This document shows positions 7,986 through 13,906 of a DNA stretch of 16,784 nt, in pieces. Location of the stretch: the NCBI GenBank assembly GCA_012728155.1, contig JAAYFR010000007.1, positions 1-16,784 of the forward strand, written 5' to 3'. The DNA comes from Bacteroidales bacterium. GTDB taxonomy: Bacteria; Bacteroidota; Bacteroidia; Bacteroidales; Dysgonomonadaceae. Made by a program: the position numbers and the translations under genes. The stretch's first letter is position 1. Every line of letters begins with the position of its first letter. The notes beneath the pieces were generated by a model. The model was not told the origin of the DNA and did no database searches. It was given only the letters and a program-made list of their open reading frames with translations.

Positions 7986-8777
7986 TTATTTAGATAATGC
8001 TAAAATAGTGACTCCCAATGTAGCCAAAGAGATCAATACCGATAGGGTGGATGTCCGATAGTTATCGGCAGCCCCATACTTTGAGGAATTGGCTTTTGCC
8101 CTGTTCGGCTCCACATATACTACATCATTCTGTTCGAGAAAGAAGGCAGGTGAGTCAAACAATCTCTTGTCGTTGAGGTTCAACGAATAAATTGTCTTCT
8201 TCCCATCTTCATTTTCCCTCAGTACTTTCACATTATCACGCCTGCCATATATGGTTAGATCTCCCGCCATGGCCAATCCTTCAAAAATGGTCATTCGCCC
8301 GTTGGTTGTCTCAAATTTTCCCGGTCTCAACACCTCTCCCAATACATTCACGGAATAATTCATAATTCTTACCGTAATTATCGGCATCTCTTCCGTAAAA
8401 TAAGGTTTCAACTGTACTTCAATATTTTTCTCCAGCTCTTTCGTGCTCAGTCCTTTCACTTTCATCTTACCTAAGGAGGGTAAATGAATCTCTCCTTCAC
8501 TATCCACAAGGTAGGTTTGCAAAGTGGGTTGCGATTGCGTATAGCCAAACGAACCATCAAGTTGTGGCGTGATAAGGTTATACCTTCTCGACGCTTCCGG
8601 TTCACTGCTAACTATGGCAATAGAAAGGATGTCCTTCGGCTTGATATGGGCATCATAGGTTACATTGCTCAGTACAATCTCTCCTTGGCTGGTTTGCTGG
8701 AAATAGGAAATATCTTTCACTTGTGCACACGAAAGGGTAACACAAGAGAAAATCAGCAGATAAAAAATTTTTCTCAT
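7986..8777 (-). CDS. wza: Wza-type polysaccharide export lipoprotein
   Basis: A 263-residue outer-membrane export protein. The start at 8777 gives MRKIFYLLIFSCVTLSCAQ, a lipoprotein signal with probable acylated Cys17. An upstream ATG at 8816 would put 13 polar residues before the signal and is rejected. A poly_export domain follows (about 35-140, including IKPKDILSIAIVSSEPEA and GEIHLPSLGKMKVKGLSTKE). Next comes an SLBB-type beta-grasp domain (about 136-220, including VNVLGEVLRPGKFE and FEGLAMAGDLTIYGRRDNV). The last 20 residues (STLSVLISLATLGVTILALS) are hydrophobic and may form the membrane helix. It is shorter than E. coli Wza, as is common in Bacteroidetes. It is the first gene of the minus-strand operon, so its upstream region should set expression of the whole locus. 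Confidence 0.94.
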   Translation of the reverse strand: MRKIFYLLIFSCVTLSCAQVKDISYFQQTSQGEIVLSNVTYDAHIKPKDILSIAIVSSEPEASRRYNLITPQLDGSFGYTQSQPTLQTYLVDSEGEIHLPSLGKMKVKGLSTKELEKNIEVQLKPYFTEEMPIITVRIMNYSVNVLGEVLRPGKFETTNGRMTIFEGLAMAGDLTIYGRRDNVKVLRENEDGKKTIYSLNLNDKRLFDSPAFFLEQNDVVYVEPNRAKANSSKYGAADNYRTSTLSVLISLATLGVTILALSK

Positions 8778-8915
8778 TTTCTTTAATTTATTAGGGCAAT
8801 TACACAATAACGACACGCAATTTCAAAAAAAGAACATATATGGTGCAACTACCAAAAACTGTGATTTTTAACTAATTAACAATGACAAATTTTCATTCTG
8901 TTCATTGCTATTGCT

Positions 8916-8934
8916 CTTAACTAAATTAGTTAAG
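8916..8934. promoter_or_regulatory. 19-base palindrome at the predicted wza transcription start (operator candidate)
   Basis: CTTAACTAA and TTAGTTAAG are perfect 9-base complements around one central A. The site starts six bases downstream of the minus-strand -7 box at 8940-8947, so it covers the likely start site of the wza transcript, a typical repressor position. The half-site TTAACTAA recurs at 8868-8875, which could be a second weak site or a transcript structure. The binding protein is unknown. Confidence 0.4.
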
Positions 8935-8939
8935 TCTCA

Positions 8940-8953
8940 CAAATATATATTTG
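8940..8953. promoter_or_regulatory. Bacteroidetes-type -7 box for wza, inside a 14-base perfect palindrome
   Basis: CAAATATATATTTG is its own reverse complement, so the -7 consensus TAnnTTTG occurs on both strands: minus at 8947-8940 and plus at 8946-8953. On the minus strand, CAAA at 8971-8974 reads as a -33 TTTG, but the 23-base spacing is longer than the usual 19-21. The predicted wza leader would be about 155 bases. The plus-strand copy has no TTTG at a fitting distance, so the minus direction is better supported. Confidence 0.45.
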
Positions 8954-8980
8954 AAATGAATTGATTAGATCAAAAAAAGA

Positions 8981-8998
8981 CTTACATAATATTACAAG
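8981..8998 (-). promoter_or_regulatory. 18-base tandem-heptamer element upstream of the wza promoter
   Basis: On the minus strand this reads CTTGTAATATTATGTAAG, two TTGTAAG-like heptamers repeated at a 10-base period. It lies 33 bases upstream of the wza -7 box. A copy matching at 15 of 18 positions lies upstream of the regulator gene (12306-12323) in the same orientation relative to its promoter. It is proposed as an activator binding site. The regulator encoded at 11416-12228 is the obvious candidate, by inference only. Confidence 0.42.
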
Positions 8999-9171
8999 AA
9001 AATGAAAAAAGGAGGCAGAATCGTTTCTCATATTCATTTTGAGAATATTGTTTTTTTATATTCATTCTAAATAAGGAAATTTTTCAGTTAATGCGTTCTA
9101 AATCTTTTTAATTTGCATGAAATAGGCAGCTATCGCTTTGTATTTTAACATGATGGTAAGAAATTAAAGCA

Positions 9172-9179
9172 TATATTTG
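9172..9179 (+). promoter_or_regulatory. Candidate -7 box for the beta-helix gene
   Basis: TATATTTG matches the TAnnTTTG consensus and is identical to the boxes of the wza and regulator promoters. The nearest upstream TTTG (9137-9140) is 31 bases away, too far for a normal -33 element, so the promoter may be weak or activator-dependent. It predicts a leader of about 200 bases that contains the stem-loop at 9210-9236. Confidence 0.35.
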
Positions 9180-9209
9180 TAGTGAAATCAAACAACAAGC
9201 TACATTGAA

Positions 9210-9236
9210 AAGGTTACTTCGGCTGGAAGTAACTTT
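9210..9236 (+). other. Stem-loop in the leader of the beta-helix gene
   Basis: GTTACTTC (9213-9220) and GAAGTAAC (9226-9233) pair perfectly around the loop GGCTG. The stem extends outward through a G-U pair and two A-U pairs, giving 11 pairs. It lies about 150 bases upstream of the start codon and just after the predicted transcription start. No T-run follows, so it is not a standard terminator. It may stabilise the mRNA 5-prime end or act in translation control. Confidence 0.42.
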
Positions 9237-9384
9237 CAGGAAATTCATGCATACTCTCCCGTTCTACAGCTGTCGGGATATCGTTATGGCTACTTTCCAT
9301 CGAATAGATCTATATCAATTTGGCTTATACTTTTTGAAACACTATTTTTTCAAACACACTATTAATTAAAAGGAGAAATAAAGG

Positions 9385-10737
9385 ATGAAACTACAAAACA
9401 TCATTTTAGGTACGCTATTATTATGTCTACCTTTCCAGATATCTTATGGCCAGGGGGCCCGATATACGGGATCGTACACTAAGTCTGCTGCGATTCAGCA
9501 TGTAAAGAAGTCTAATATTATCATTGAGGGGTTGGATTTTTCCAATGTCAAAGGGGATATTATTGCTCTTTATGATTGTGAAAATATAACCATAAGGCAC
9601 AACAGGTTCAGTTCTTCCAATAAAAGGGGTGTCTATCTCTATAATTGCAAGAATGTAACGATCACCGACAACAAATTTGAAAATGTGCATACAGCCTTAG
9701 TCGCATCAACATCGCAAGGGGTAAAATTCGATTACAATGACATATATAATGTAGGTGGTTCGTTGGCATTATCGGACGACACCAACAATGGATTTGTCGC
9801 CCAATTTATCATGGTAACCGGTGCCGGCAATAGTATCAGTTACAACGCTGCTGAGAATATCTATGGAGAAAGCTCTCCCGGTGATCTTATCAACGTGAAC
9901 CAATCACACGGGACAGCAGAAAGCCCCATCATTGTCAAAGGGAATTGGTTTAGAGGAGGGGGTCCATCTCCATCGGGAGGTGGAATCCTTATTGGAGATC
10001 TCGGAGGCTCTTACCAGATCGCGGAAGAGAATATCCTTGTAAACCCCGGGCAATACGGTATGGGGATCGGTGGTGGTCATAACATGATATTGAGAAACAA
10101 TAAAGTATTTGCCAAAATACAAGACTTTAACAATGTAGGCTATAGCATCTGTAACTGGTCGGAAAGTGCTTCTGGAAAATCTCATAGCATCACGTTTGAA
10201 AACAACATCGTTAATTACACCAGCCGTAGTGGGGAGAGTGGTAATTCTTGGTGGATTTATCAAAATATGGAACCGGTAGCAGGCAAAACGACCAACAAAT
10301 ACGATTCCAGTTTAAGCGCTTCTATCTTGCCGGAAAAGCTTATCGGCAGGGCACAGTCGTCACCAACACCCGATAATCCTAACGGGGGATCAACAATTTT
10401 ACCCGAGGAGACGCCGACTCCTGAGGAGACGCCGACACCTGAAGAGAAGCCGAATCAACCTGAAACGGGAAGTCCAATAAATCCACTTCCGGAAATAAAG
10501 AATGATCCTTCCATCAACATCTATCAAGATTGGTTCGGCCGTGTTTGTATAAACATCAGCGGGCGCATACTACCATCGGCAACATTTATTGCTGCCACTG
10601 AAAACGGAGAGATCGTTTATCAACAAGGATTGACCCGTTTTCACACTGTATTGCCGGAAAAACCAAATCAGGGAAAATATATTCTGTTTGTAAGTAATGG
10701 CAATAAAGCCTTTATGAAAACGTTTATTTTTCGTTGA
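9385..10737 (+). CDS. Secreted right-handed beta-helix protein with Pro/Thr/Glu linker and C-terminal sorting-like domain
   Basis: A 450-residue exported protein. Residues 1-23 form a signal peptide ending near QISYGQG. Residues 35-290 show recurring short strands with Asn/Asp turns (NIIIEGLDFSNV, NITIRHNRFSS, NVTITDNKFENV, NSISYNAAENI, HSITFENNIVNY), the look of parallel beta-helix (PbH1) repeats found in polysaccharide lyases, epimerases and hydrolases. No catalytic residues could be assigned. A linker at about 341-360 repeats EETPTP. The last 75 residues end GKYILFVSNGNKAFMKTFIFR, which resembles the C-terminal sorting domains of type IX secretion cargo. Start is the ATG after AAAGG at 9380-9384, with AGGAG at 9371-9375. 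It faces the polysaccharide operon across a shared regulatory region, so it may act on or bind the exported polymer. Confidence 0.82.
   Translation: MKLQNIILGTLLLCLPFQISYGQGARYTGSYTKSAAIQHVKKSNIIIEGLDFSNVKGDIIALYDCENITIRHNRFSSSNKRGVYLYNCKNVTITDNKFENVHTALVASTSQGVKFDYNDIYNVGGSLALSDDTNNGFVAQFIMVTGAGNSISYNAAENIYGESSPGDLINVNQSHGTAESPIIVKGNWFRGGGPSPSGGGILIGDLGGSYQIAEENILVNPGQYGMGIGGGHNMILRNNKVFAKIQDFNNVGYSICNWSESASGKSHSITFENNIVNYTSRSGESGNSWWIYQNMEPVAGKTTNKYDSSLSASILPEKLIGRAQSSPTPDNPNGGSTILPEETPTPEETPTPEEKPNQPETGSPINPLPEIKNDPSINIYQDWFGRVCINISGRILPSATFIAATENGEIVYQQGLTRFHTVLPEKPNQGKYILFVSNGNKAFMKTFIFR
10405..10455 (+). repeat. Tandem 18-base repeat encoding the EETPTP linker
   Basis: Units at 10405-10422 and 10423-10440 differ by one base, and a third diverged unit begins at 10441 (GAAGAGAAGCCG). 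They encode EETPTP, EETPTP and EEKPNQ inside the beta-helix gene. This is a flexible, probably extracellular linker, and the near-identical DNA suggests recent repeat expansion. Copy number may vary between strains. Confidence 0.8.
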
Positions 10738-10767
10738 TCCGCAAACCAAATAGAGTTTTTCAGATAG

Positions 10768-10822
10768 TCAAGCCGCGCGGTATAACGAAAGAGTATGCAA
10801 TCCTTCCCGCTCCTCGGCTTGA
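10768..10822. repeat. Inverted repeat after the beta-helix gene
   Basis: TCAAGCCG (10768-10775) and CGGCTTGA (10815-10822) are perfect 8-base complements separated by 39 bases, within the 218-base gap before the lipoprotein gene. The pocket is GC-richer than its surroundings. There is no T-run for an intrinsic terminator. It may be an RNA structure at the 3-prime end of the beta-helix transcript. Nothing else is visible in the gap. Confidence 0.3.
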
Positions 10823-10955
10823 TGCAAATAGCACAACTTTATTACAAAACAATTAGATTATTACTTTAATAATATTACATAACGAACAGTAACACAACTA
10901 CATAAGAGCACATAGCTATCTACTGTTCCTCTACAACAAATAATACAACAATCGT

Positions 10956-11411
10956 ATGAAAAAGATTATATACTTATTGGGATTCCTCACACTCGCCATC
11001 CTCGTTTCTTGCGAACAGGCAGTAGATGGTAATGAAATTACAGATGATGCGACAAAATTAGTCAAGATTACAGGTCAATGGGAAGTAAATGCTTACAGCG
11101 ACTCTACTTTGGTGTATGGGCCGTTCAAGATAATCACCTTAAAAGATCCTTCTATCGAAAATGATTCGATCACCGTTCAGGATTCGGAGGTAAAATTCTG
11201 GAAATTCCAAGTAAAGGCATCGGTGGACGAAAAAAACGGCACTTTCCAAACAAGATTGTCCCAGTGTGAAGTCAGTGAAGAGGGTATCGGCGTGATCATA
11301 TCGAATGGAATGATAGTCGATTCCGACAGCATCTATTTAGAAATACAGTTTGAAGATGATGAAACTCCCTATGGGAACATCTATCAGTTAAAAGGACGTC
11401 GTTCCAATTAA
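10956..11411 (+). CDS. Small lipoprotein, possibly of the Bacteroidetes lipid-binding (calycin-like) family
   Basis: A 151-residue protein with a clear lipoprotein signal, MKKIIYLLGFLTLAILVSCE, acylated at Cys19 and probably outer-membrane attached. The mature part is about 130 residues and looks like a single beta-rich domain: ITGQWEVNAYSDSTLVYGPF (38-57), then short strands with VKFWKFQVKASVDEKNGTF at about 79-97 and IYLEIQFEDDETPYGNIYQL near the end. The pattern of an opening GxW strand followed by a FWxFKVKA-like strand recalls the Bacteroidetes 'lipid-binding putative hydrolase' lipoproteins (Pfam Lipid_bd, from memory). That assignment is tentative. It lies 218 bases downstream of the beta-helix gene on the same strand and ends 4 bases from the stop of the convergent regulator gene. 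Its partner or ligand is unknown. Confidence 0.72.
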   Translation: MKKIIYLLGFLTLAILVSCEQAVDGNEITDDATKLVKITGQWEVNAYSDSTLVYGPFKIITLKDPSIENDSITVQDSEVKFWKFQVKASVDEKNGTFQTRLSQCEVSEEGIGVIISNGMIVDSDSIYLEIQFEDDETPYGNIYQLKGRRSN

Positions 11412-11415
11412 TTAT

Positions 11416-12228
11416 TTATTTATTTTTTGAATAAGAAGCAGTTATGGTATCTGGATGATCTATTTCTTTATTCACCAGCTCCTTTAGTGTATCCACTAAC
11501 TGCTTCTTATTAATGATATTCAGTTTCTTGTTAATGCGGTGAATCGTCACAAATATTGCATCCAGGGTTCTGTTAGTAATTGAAGCTATATCCTTGCTGT
11601 CCATATTGTTTACAAGTAATCCACAAAGTATTACTTCACGATGGGACAGTAAAGGATATGCTTTTTGTATGATACGCAACTCCTTTTCATAATACACCAA
11701 GTCGTCTAATGTAAGCTGTTGGCTTTCTTCTCTAAAATATTTTTTCATCAAATTTTCATGCATATTTTTCCCCGTTCTATTCAAGTAGGGTTTCAGTTTG
11801 GCTACCTCCTCTTTTACGGAATAGAGTGACGAGATAGATGCCACCGAATATTTTTCGGATGCTTTTAAAAAATGGATGATATATACTTTTCCTAACGCTG
11901 GATTGTCAATACGGGTCAGAGAATAATTCATAATTTCATGCTTGCCATTGAGAAGGATGACATGCATTTTCTGATCATTTACAATATCCACATTGAGTTT
12001 TTTGTAACAATCTCCTAAAAAGGGATTGATCTTTCTCCATGTTGTCAGGTCAAATACCTCTCCTTCGTTCATACCGAGTGTTTCATAAGCACGCCTGTTC
12101 AATATAACTTCCTCTTTTGAAGGTATATAAACAGCGGTTGGATATGGAATTTGATTGATATCGACCACGATTGTACTGTCGGATTGGTATTCTTTACCAA
12201 TTTCGACTTGAATTTTTTGGGTTCGCAT
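11416..12228 (-). CDS. LuxR-type HTH regulator with PAS-like N-terminal half
   Basis: A 270-residue cytoplasmic regulator. The C-terminal part carries a LuxR/GerE-like HTH: YPLLSHREVILCGLLVNNMD (191-210), then SKDIASITNRTLDAIFVTIH, then RINKKLNI. These correspond to the conserved 'LSxRExxVL...KEIA...SxxTVxxHxxxIxxKL' layout, with degenerate positions. Residues about 20-120 (DINQIPYPTAVYIPSKEEVILNRRAYETLGM and later strands) look like a PAS-type sensor fold. There is no phospho-receiver domain and no membrane segment, so it is not a classical response regulator. It has its own candidate promoter and an 18-base element nearly identical to one upstream of wza, which suggests autoregulation and control of the polysaccharide operon. 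The last residues overlap one arm of a 15-base inverted repeat. Confidence 0.8.
   Translation of the reverse strand: MRTQKIQVEIGKEYQSDSTIVVDINQIPYPTAVYIPSKEEVILNRRAYETLGMNEGEVFDLTTWRKINPFLGDCYKKLNVDIVNDQKMHVILLNGKHEIMNYSLTRIDNPALGKVYIIHFLKASEKYSVASISSLYSVKEEVAKLKPYLNRTGKNMHENLMKKYFREESQQLTLDDLVYYEKELRIIQKAYPLLSHREVILCGLLVNNMDSKDIASITNRTLDAIFVTIHRINKKLNIINKKQLVDTLKELVNKEIDHPDTITASYSKNK
11430..11511. repeat. Perfect 15-base inverted repeat across the 3-prime end of the regulator gene
   Basis: AATAAGAAGCAGTTA (11430-11444) and TAACTGCTTCTTATT (11497-11511) are exact reverse complements with a 52-base spacer. Both arms lie in the coding sequence, encoding NKKQLV and TASYS near the C-terminus of the regulator, next to the convergent gene junction at 11411/11416. 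It could fold in transcripts of either strand, but no T-run follows either arm. Confidence 0.75.
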
Positions 12229-12254
12229 TGTGCTGTGACTTTAAATGTATGTCG

Positions 12255-12262
12255 CAAATATA
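12255..12262 (-). promoter_or_regulatory. Candidate -7 box for the regulator gene
   Basis: On the minus strand this reads TATATTTG, matching TAnnTTTG. It lies 26 bases upstream of the regulator ATG, giving a leader of about 20 bases. There is no TTTG at the -33 position, which fits a promoter that needs an activator. The ten bases CAAATATATA on the plus strand are identical at the wza promoter. Confidence 0.45.
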
Positions 12263-12305
12263 TAACATATCGTCGAAATTTAAATATACATTAAGAAAGA
12301 AAATC

Positions 12306-12323
12306 CTTACAAAAACTTACAAG
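12306..12323 (-). promoter_or_regulatory. 18-base tandem-heptamer element upstream of the regulator promoter
   Basis: On the minus strand this reads CTTGTAAGTTTTTGTAAG, two exact TTGTAAG heptamers at a 10-base period, so both would face the same side of the helix. It lies 43 bases upstream of the -7 box. The counterpart upstream of wza is 33 bases from its -7 box, a difference of exactly one helical turn. It is proposed as an activator site, and the binding protein is inferred. Confidence 0.42.
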
Positions 12324-12389
12324 CTTCATTAAATATTCAATAAGATATTGATTGTTATATATTTATTGATGTATAATATTTAACTCTGC

Positions 12390-13652
12390 TCAAAACTTAC
12401 CTATAATTTTCTCATAAATGTCCAGCTGTTTTTGAAGCACTTTATCCTGTTCATTTCTCTGTAGTGCCCTATTTCTGGATTCTATCGACAATTTCTCACT
12501 CAGTTTCCGGTCGGTAATGATTCTTTCTATCTGTTCTGCGCATGCCCAATGATCTCCAGTTGGAAAATAAAGCGCTGATTTCCCATGTTCTGCCAATTCA
12601 GGCAAGGCAGCTGCGTATGAAGCGACGGTAGGGACACCCACCATCATCGCTTCAGCCATAAAGAGGCAATATGTCTCAACAAAAGAAGGGACCACCACCA
12701 GGGATGATTGAAGCATTTGCTCTATCATCTCATGGGCATCCATCTTTCCCTGCCAGGAGATCAAATCTGCGATACCTAATTGTTCCGCTTTTTTCATCAG
12801 CCAGCCGGTATAACCATCTCTAATAAGACCATATTTTTTATGAATTTGAATATCGCCCCCGATATTCAATCTTATATTGGGGTATTTATCTTTTAAAAGG
12901 GCGACAGCTTCAAAAAGGAGTTGTAATCCTTTATAGGGAATGGCTCCGGAGCTTGTTGTAAAAATGTGTACATGCTCATTCTCCTGGTATTTCCAAGCGG
13001 TAGTTTCATAGAACTCACTCCTCAGCATCATCCCTGTATGAAAGATATTACTCTCCGGCGCAATATTCTTAATAATTGAATCGACCCAGTGGGATTGTAC
13101 CGATATATTTTTCATTTGCCGGATTAAATGGAGTTCATATCTCCCTTTTTTTTTGAATCTTTTCCGGTTAAAGTAGGGGTGATATTTCGGACGGACTATC
13201 TCTTTCAATCCAATGCAATGGAAAAGATCTCTATTTGATAATCCTCCGTAGTAATATTTCACTGTAGCAAATAACAACCCCTGTATTTCCAATAATACCG
13301 GCGTTTGCAGTTTTGCTTCAATCACATCAATGCCAAAACCGGTCTCTGTCCCCCAAACATGTATCAAATCAGGTTTAATTTCGTTGTCTATCTTTTTTAT
13401 GAAAGCGACAAGTTCTTTTGATCCTTGGTAATATTTTTTTTTCGTCCCATAGGGTATGATCCACTGAGTTATCTCATTGACATTTTTCCGTGTAATGGAT
13501 GTGACATCTCCTTCGGTCACATTAAAAAGCTCAATATTCCCTTTTTCAATTAAAGTATTTCCCATGGCAATTAACCATGTTCCTGTGGTTTTAATTTTTT
13601 CATCAGAAAATTCAGAGCCTGAGAACCAAAGAATTTTTCTTTTTTTTTCCAT
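12390..13652 (-). CDS. GT4-family (GT-B fold) glycosyltransferase
   Basis: A 420-residue glycosyltransferase without membrane segments. The start at 13652 gives MEKKRKILWFSG, the usual first beta strand. An in-frame ATG at 13673 would add seven residues and is less likely. PDLIHVWGTE (about 94-103) is the N-domain strand often ending in H..G. The C-terminal domain holds VHIFTTSSGAIPYKGLQLLF (about 228-247) and the donor-binding PSFVETYCLFMAEAMMVGVP (about 322-341), with Glu326 and Glu334 as the E-x7-E pair of family GT4. It probably uses a nucleotide sugar to extend a glycan, with sugar unknown. It is separated from the polysaccharide operon by three genes but lies upstream of the regulator on the same strand, 161 bases apart. 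It may build a side branch or act in another pathway. Confidence 0.88.
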   Translation of the reverse strand: MEKKRKILWFSGSEFSDEKIKTTGTWLIAMGNTLIEKGNIELFNVTEGDVTSITRKNVNEITQWIIPYGTKKKYYQGSKELVAFIKKIDNEIKPDLIHVWGTETGFGIDVIEAKLQTPVLLEIQGLLFATVKYYYGGLSNRDLFHCIGLKEIVRPKYHPYFNRKRFKKKGRYELHLIRQMKNISVQSHWVDSIIKNIAPESNIFHTGMMLRSEFYETTAWKYQENEHVHIFTTSSGAIPYKGLQLLFEAVALLKDKYPNIRLNIGGDIQIHKKYGLIRDGYTGWLMKKAEQLGIADLISWQGKMDAHEMIEQMLQSSLVVVPSFVETYCLFMAEAMMVGVPTVASYAAALPELAEHGKSALYFPTGDHWACAEQIERIITDRKLSEKLSIESRNRALQRNEQDKVLQKQLDIYEKIIGKF

Positions 13653-13881
13653 TTTCGAGTTGATTGTACACATATAATCAGTTATGTTTAACTTCTATAG
13701 TACGAAGCTATTCAGTAGAAGCTACTTATAATTAACAGAATATACTCATAGAATGTTTATCATCAGGAGAGATTAAAGTGAATGAGAGAAAAAAATAATC
13801 ACAAAAACCAATCGGAATCATTTTGGGCACTCTTCGCGACTTTGTTTTTTCGGTTGTATATAAAATCTCAACTTTTTTTGT

Positions 13882-13889
13882 TACGTTTG
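13882..13889 (+). promoter_or_regulatory. Candidate -7 box for the DPM1-like glycosyltransferase gene
   Basis: TACGTTTG matches TAnnTTTG and lies 17 bases upstream of the ATG at 13907, predicting a very short leader. No well-placed TTTG -33 element is present. The rest of the 233-base gap 13674-13906 between the divergent glycosyltransferase genes shows no further element I can support. Confidence 0.33.
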
Positions 13890-13906
13890 TGTGATAAAAC
13901 AGAATC

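Larger units (their letters stand above)
8778..9384. other. 607-base divergent intergenic regulatory region
   Basis: No gene is visible here. The region is AT-rich and separates the minus-strand wza operon from the plus-strand beta-helix gene. It contains two TATATTTG boxes, an overlapping 14-base palindrome, a 19-base near-perfect palindrome, an 18-base tandem-heptamer element shared with the regulator promoter, and a leader stem-loop, each listed separately. Between about 9000 and 9135 I see only A/T-rich sequence with no clear structure. Confidence 0.7.

Noticed and set aside
8778..9384. UpxY-type antitermination locus or invertible capsule promoter
   Set aside because: No NusG-like gene precedes wza, and I found no paired inverted repeats flanking the promoter that would allow inversion.
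10405..10455. CRISPR-like short tandem repeat
   Set aside because: Units are contiguous without spacers, only about three in number, and encode an in-frame EETPTP linker.
10768..10822. Intrinsic terminator or IS end
   Set aside because: The arms are only 8 bases with a 39-base loop and no T-run. No transposase or target-site duplication is visible, so it is recorded only as an inverted repeat.
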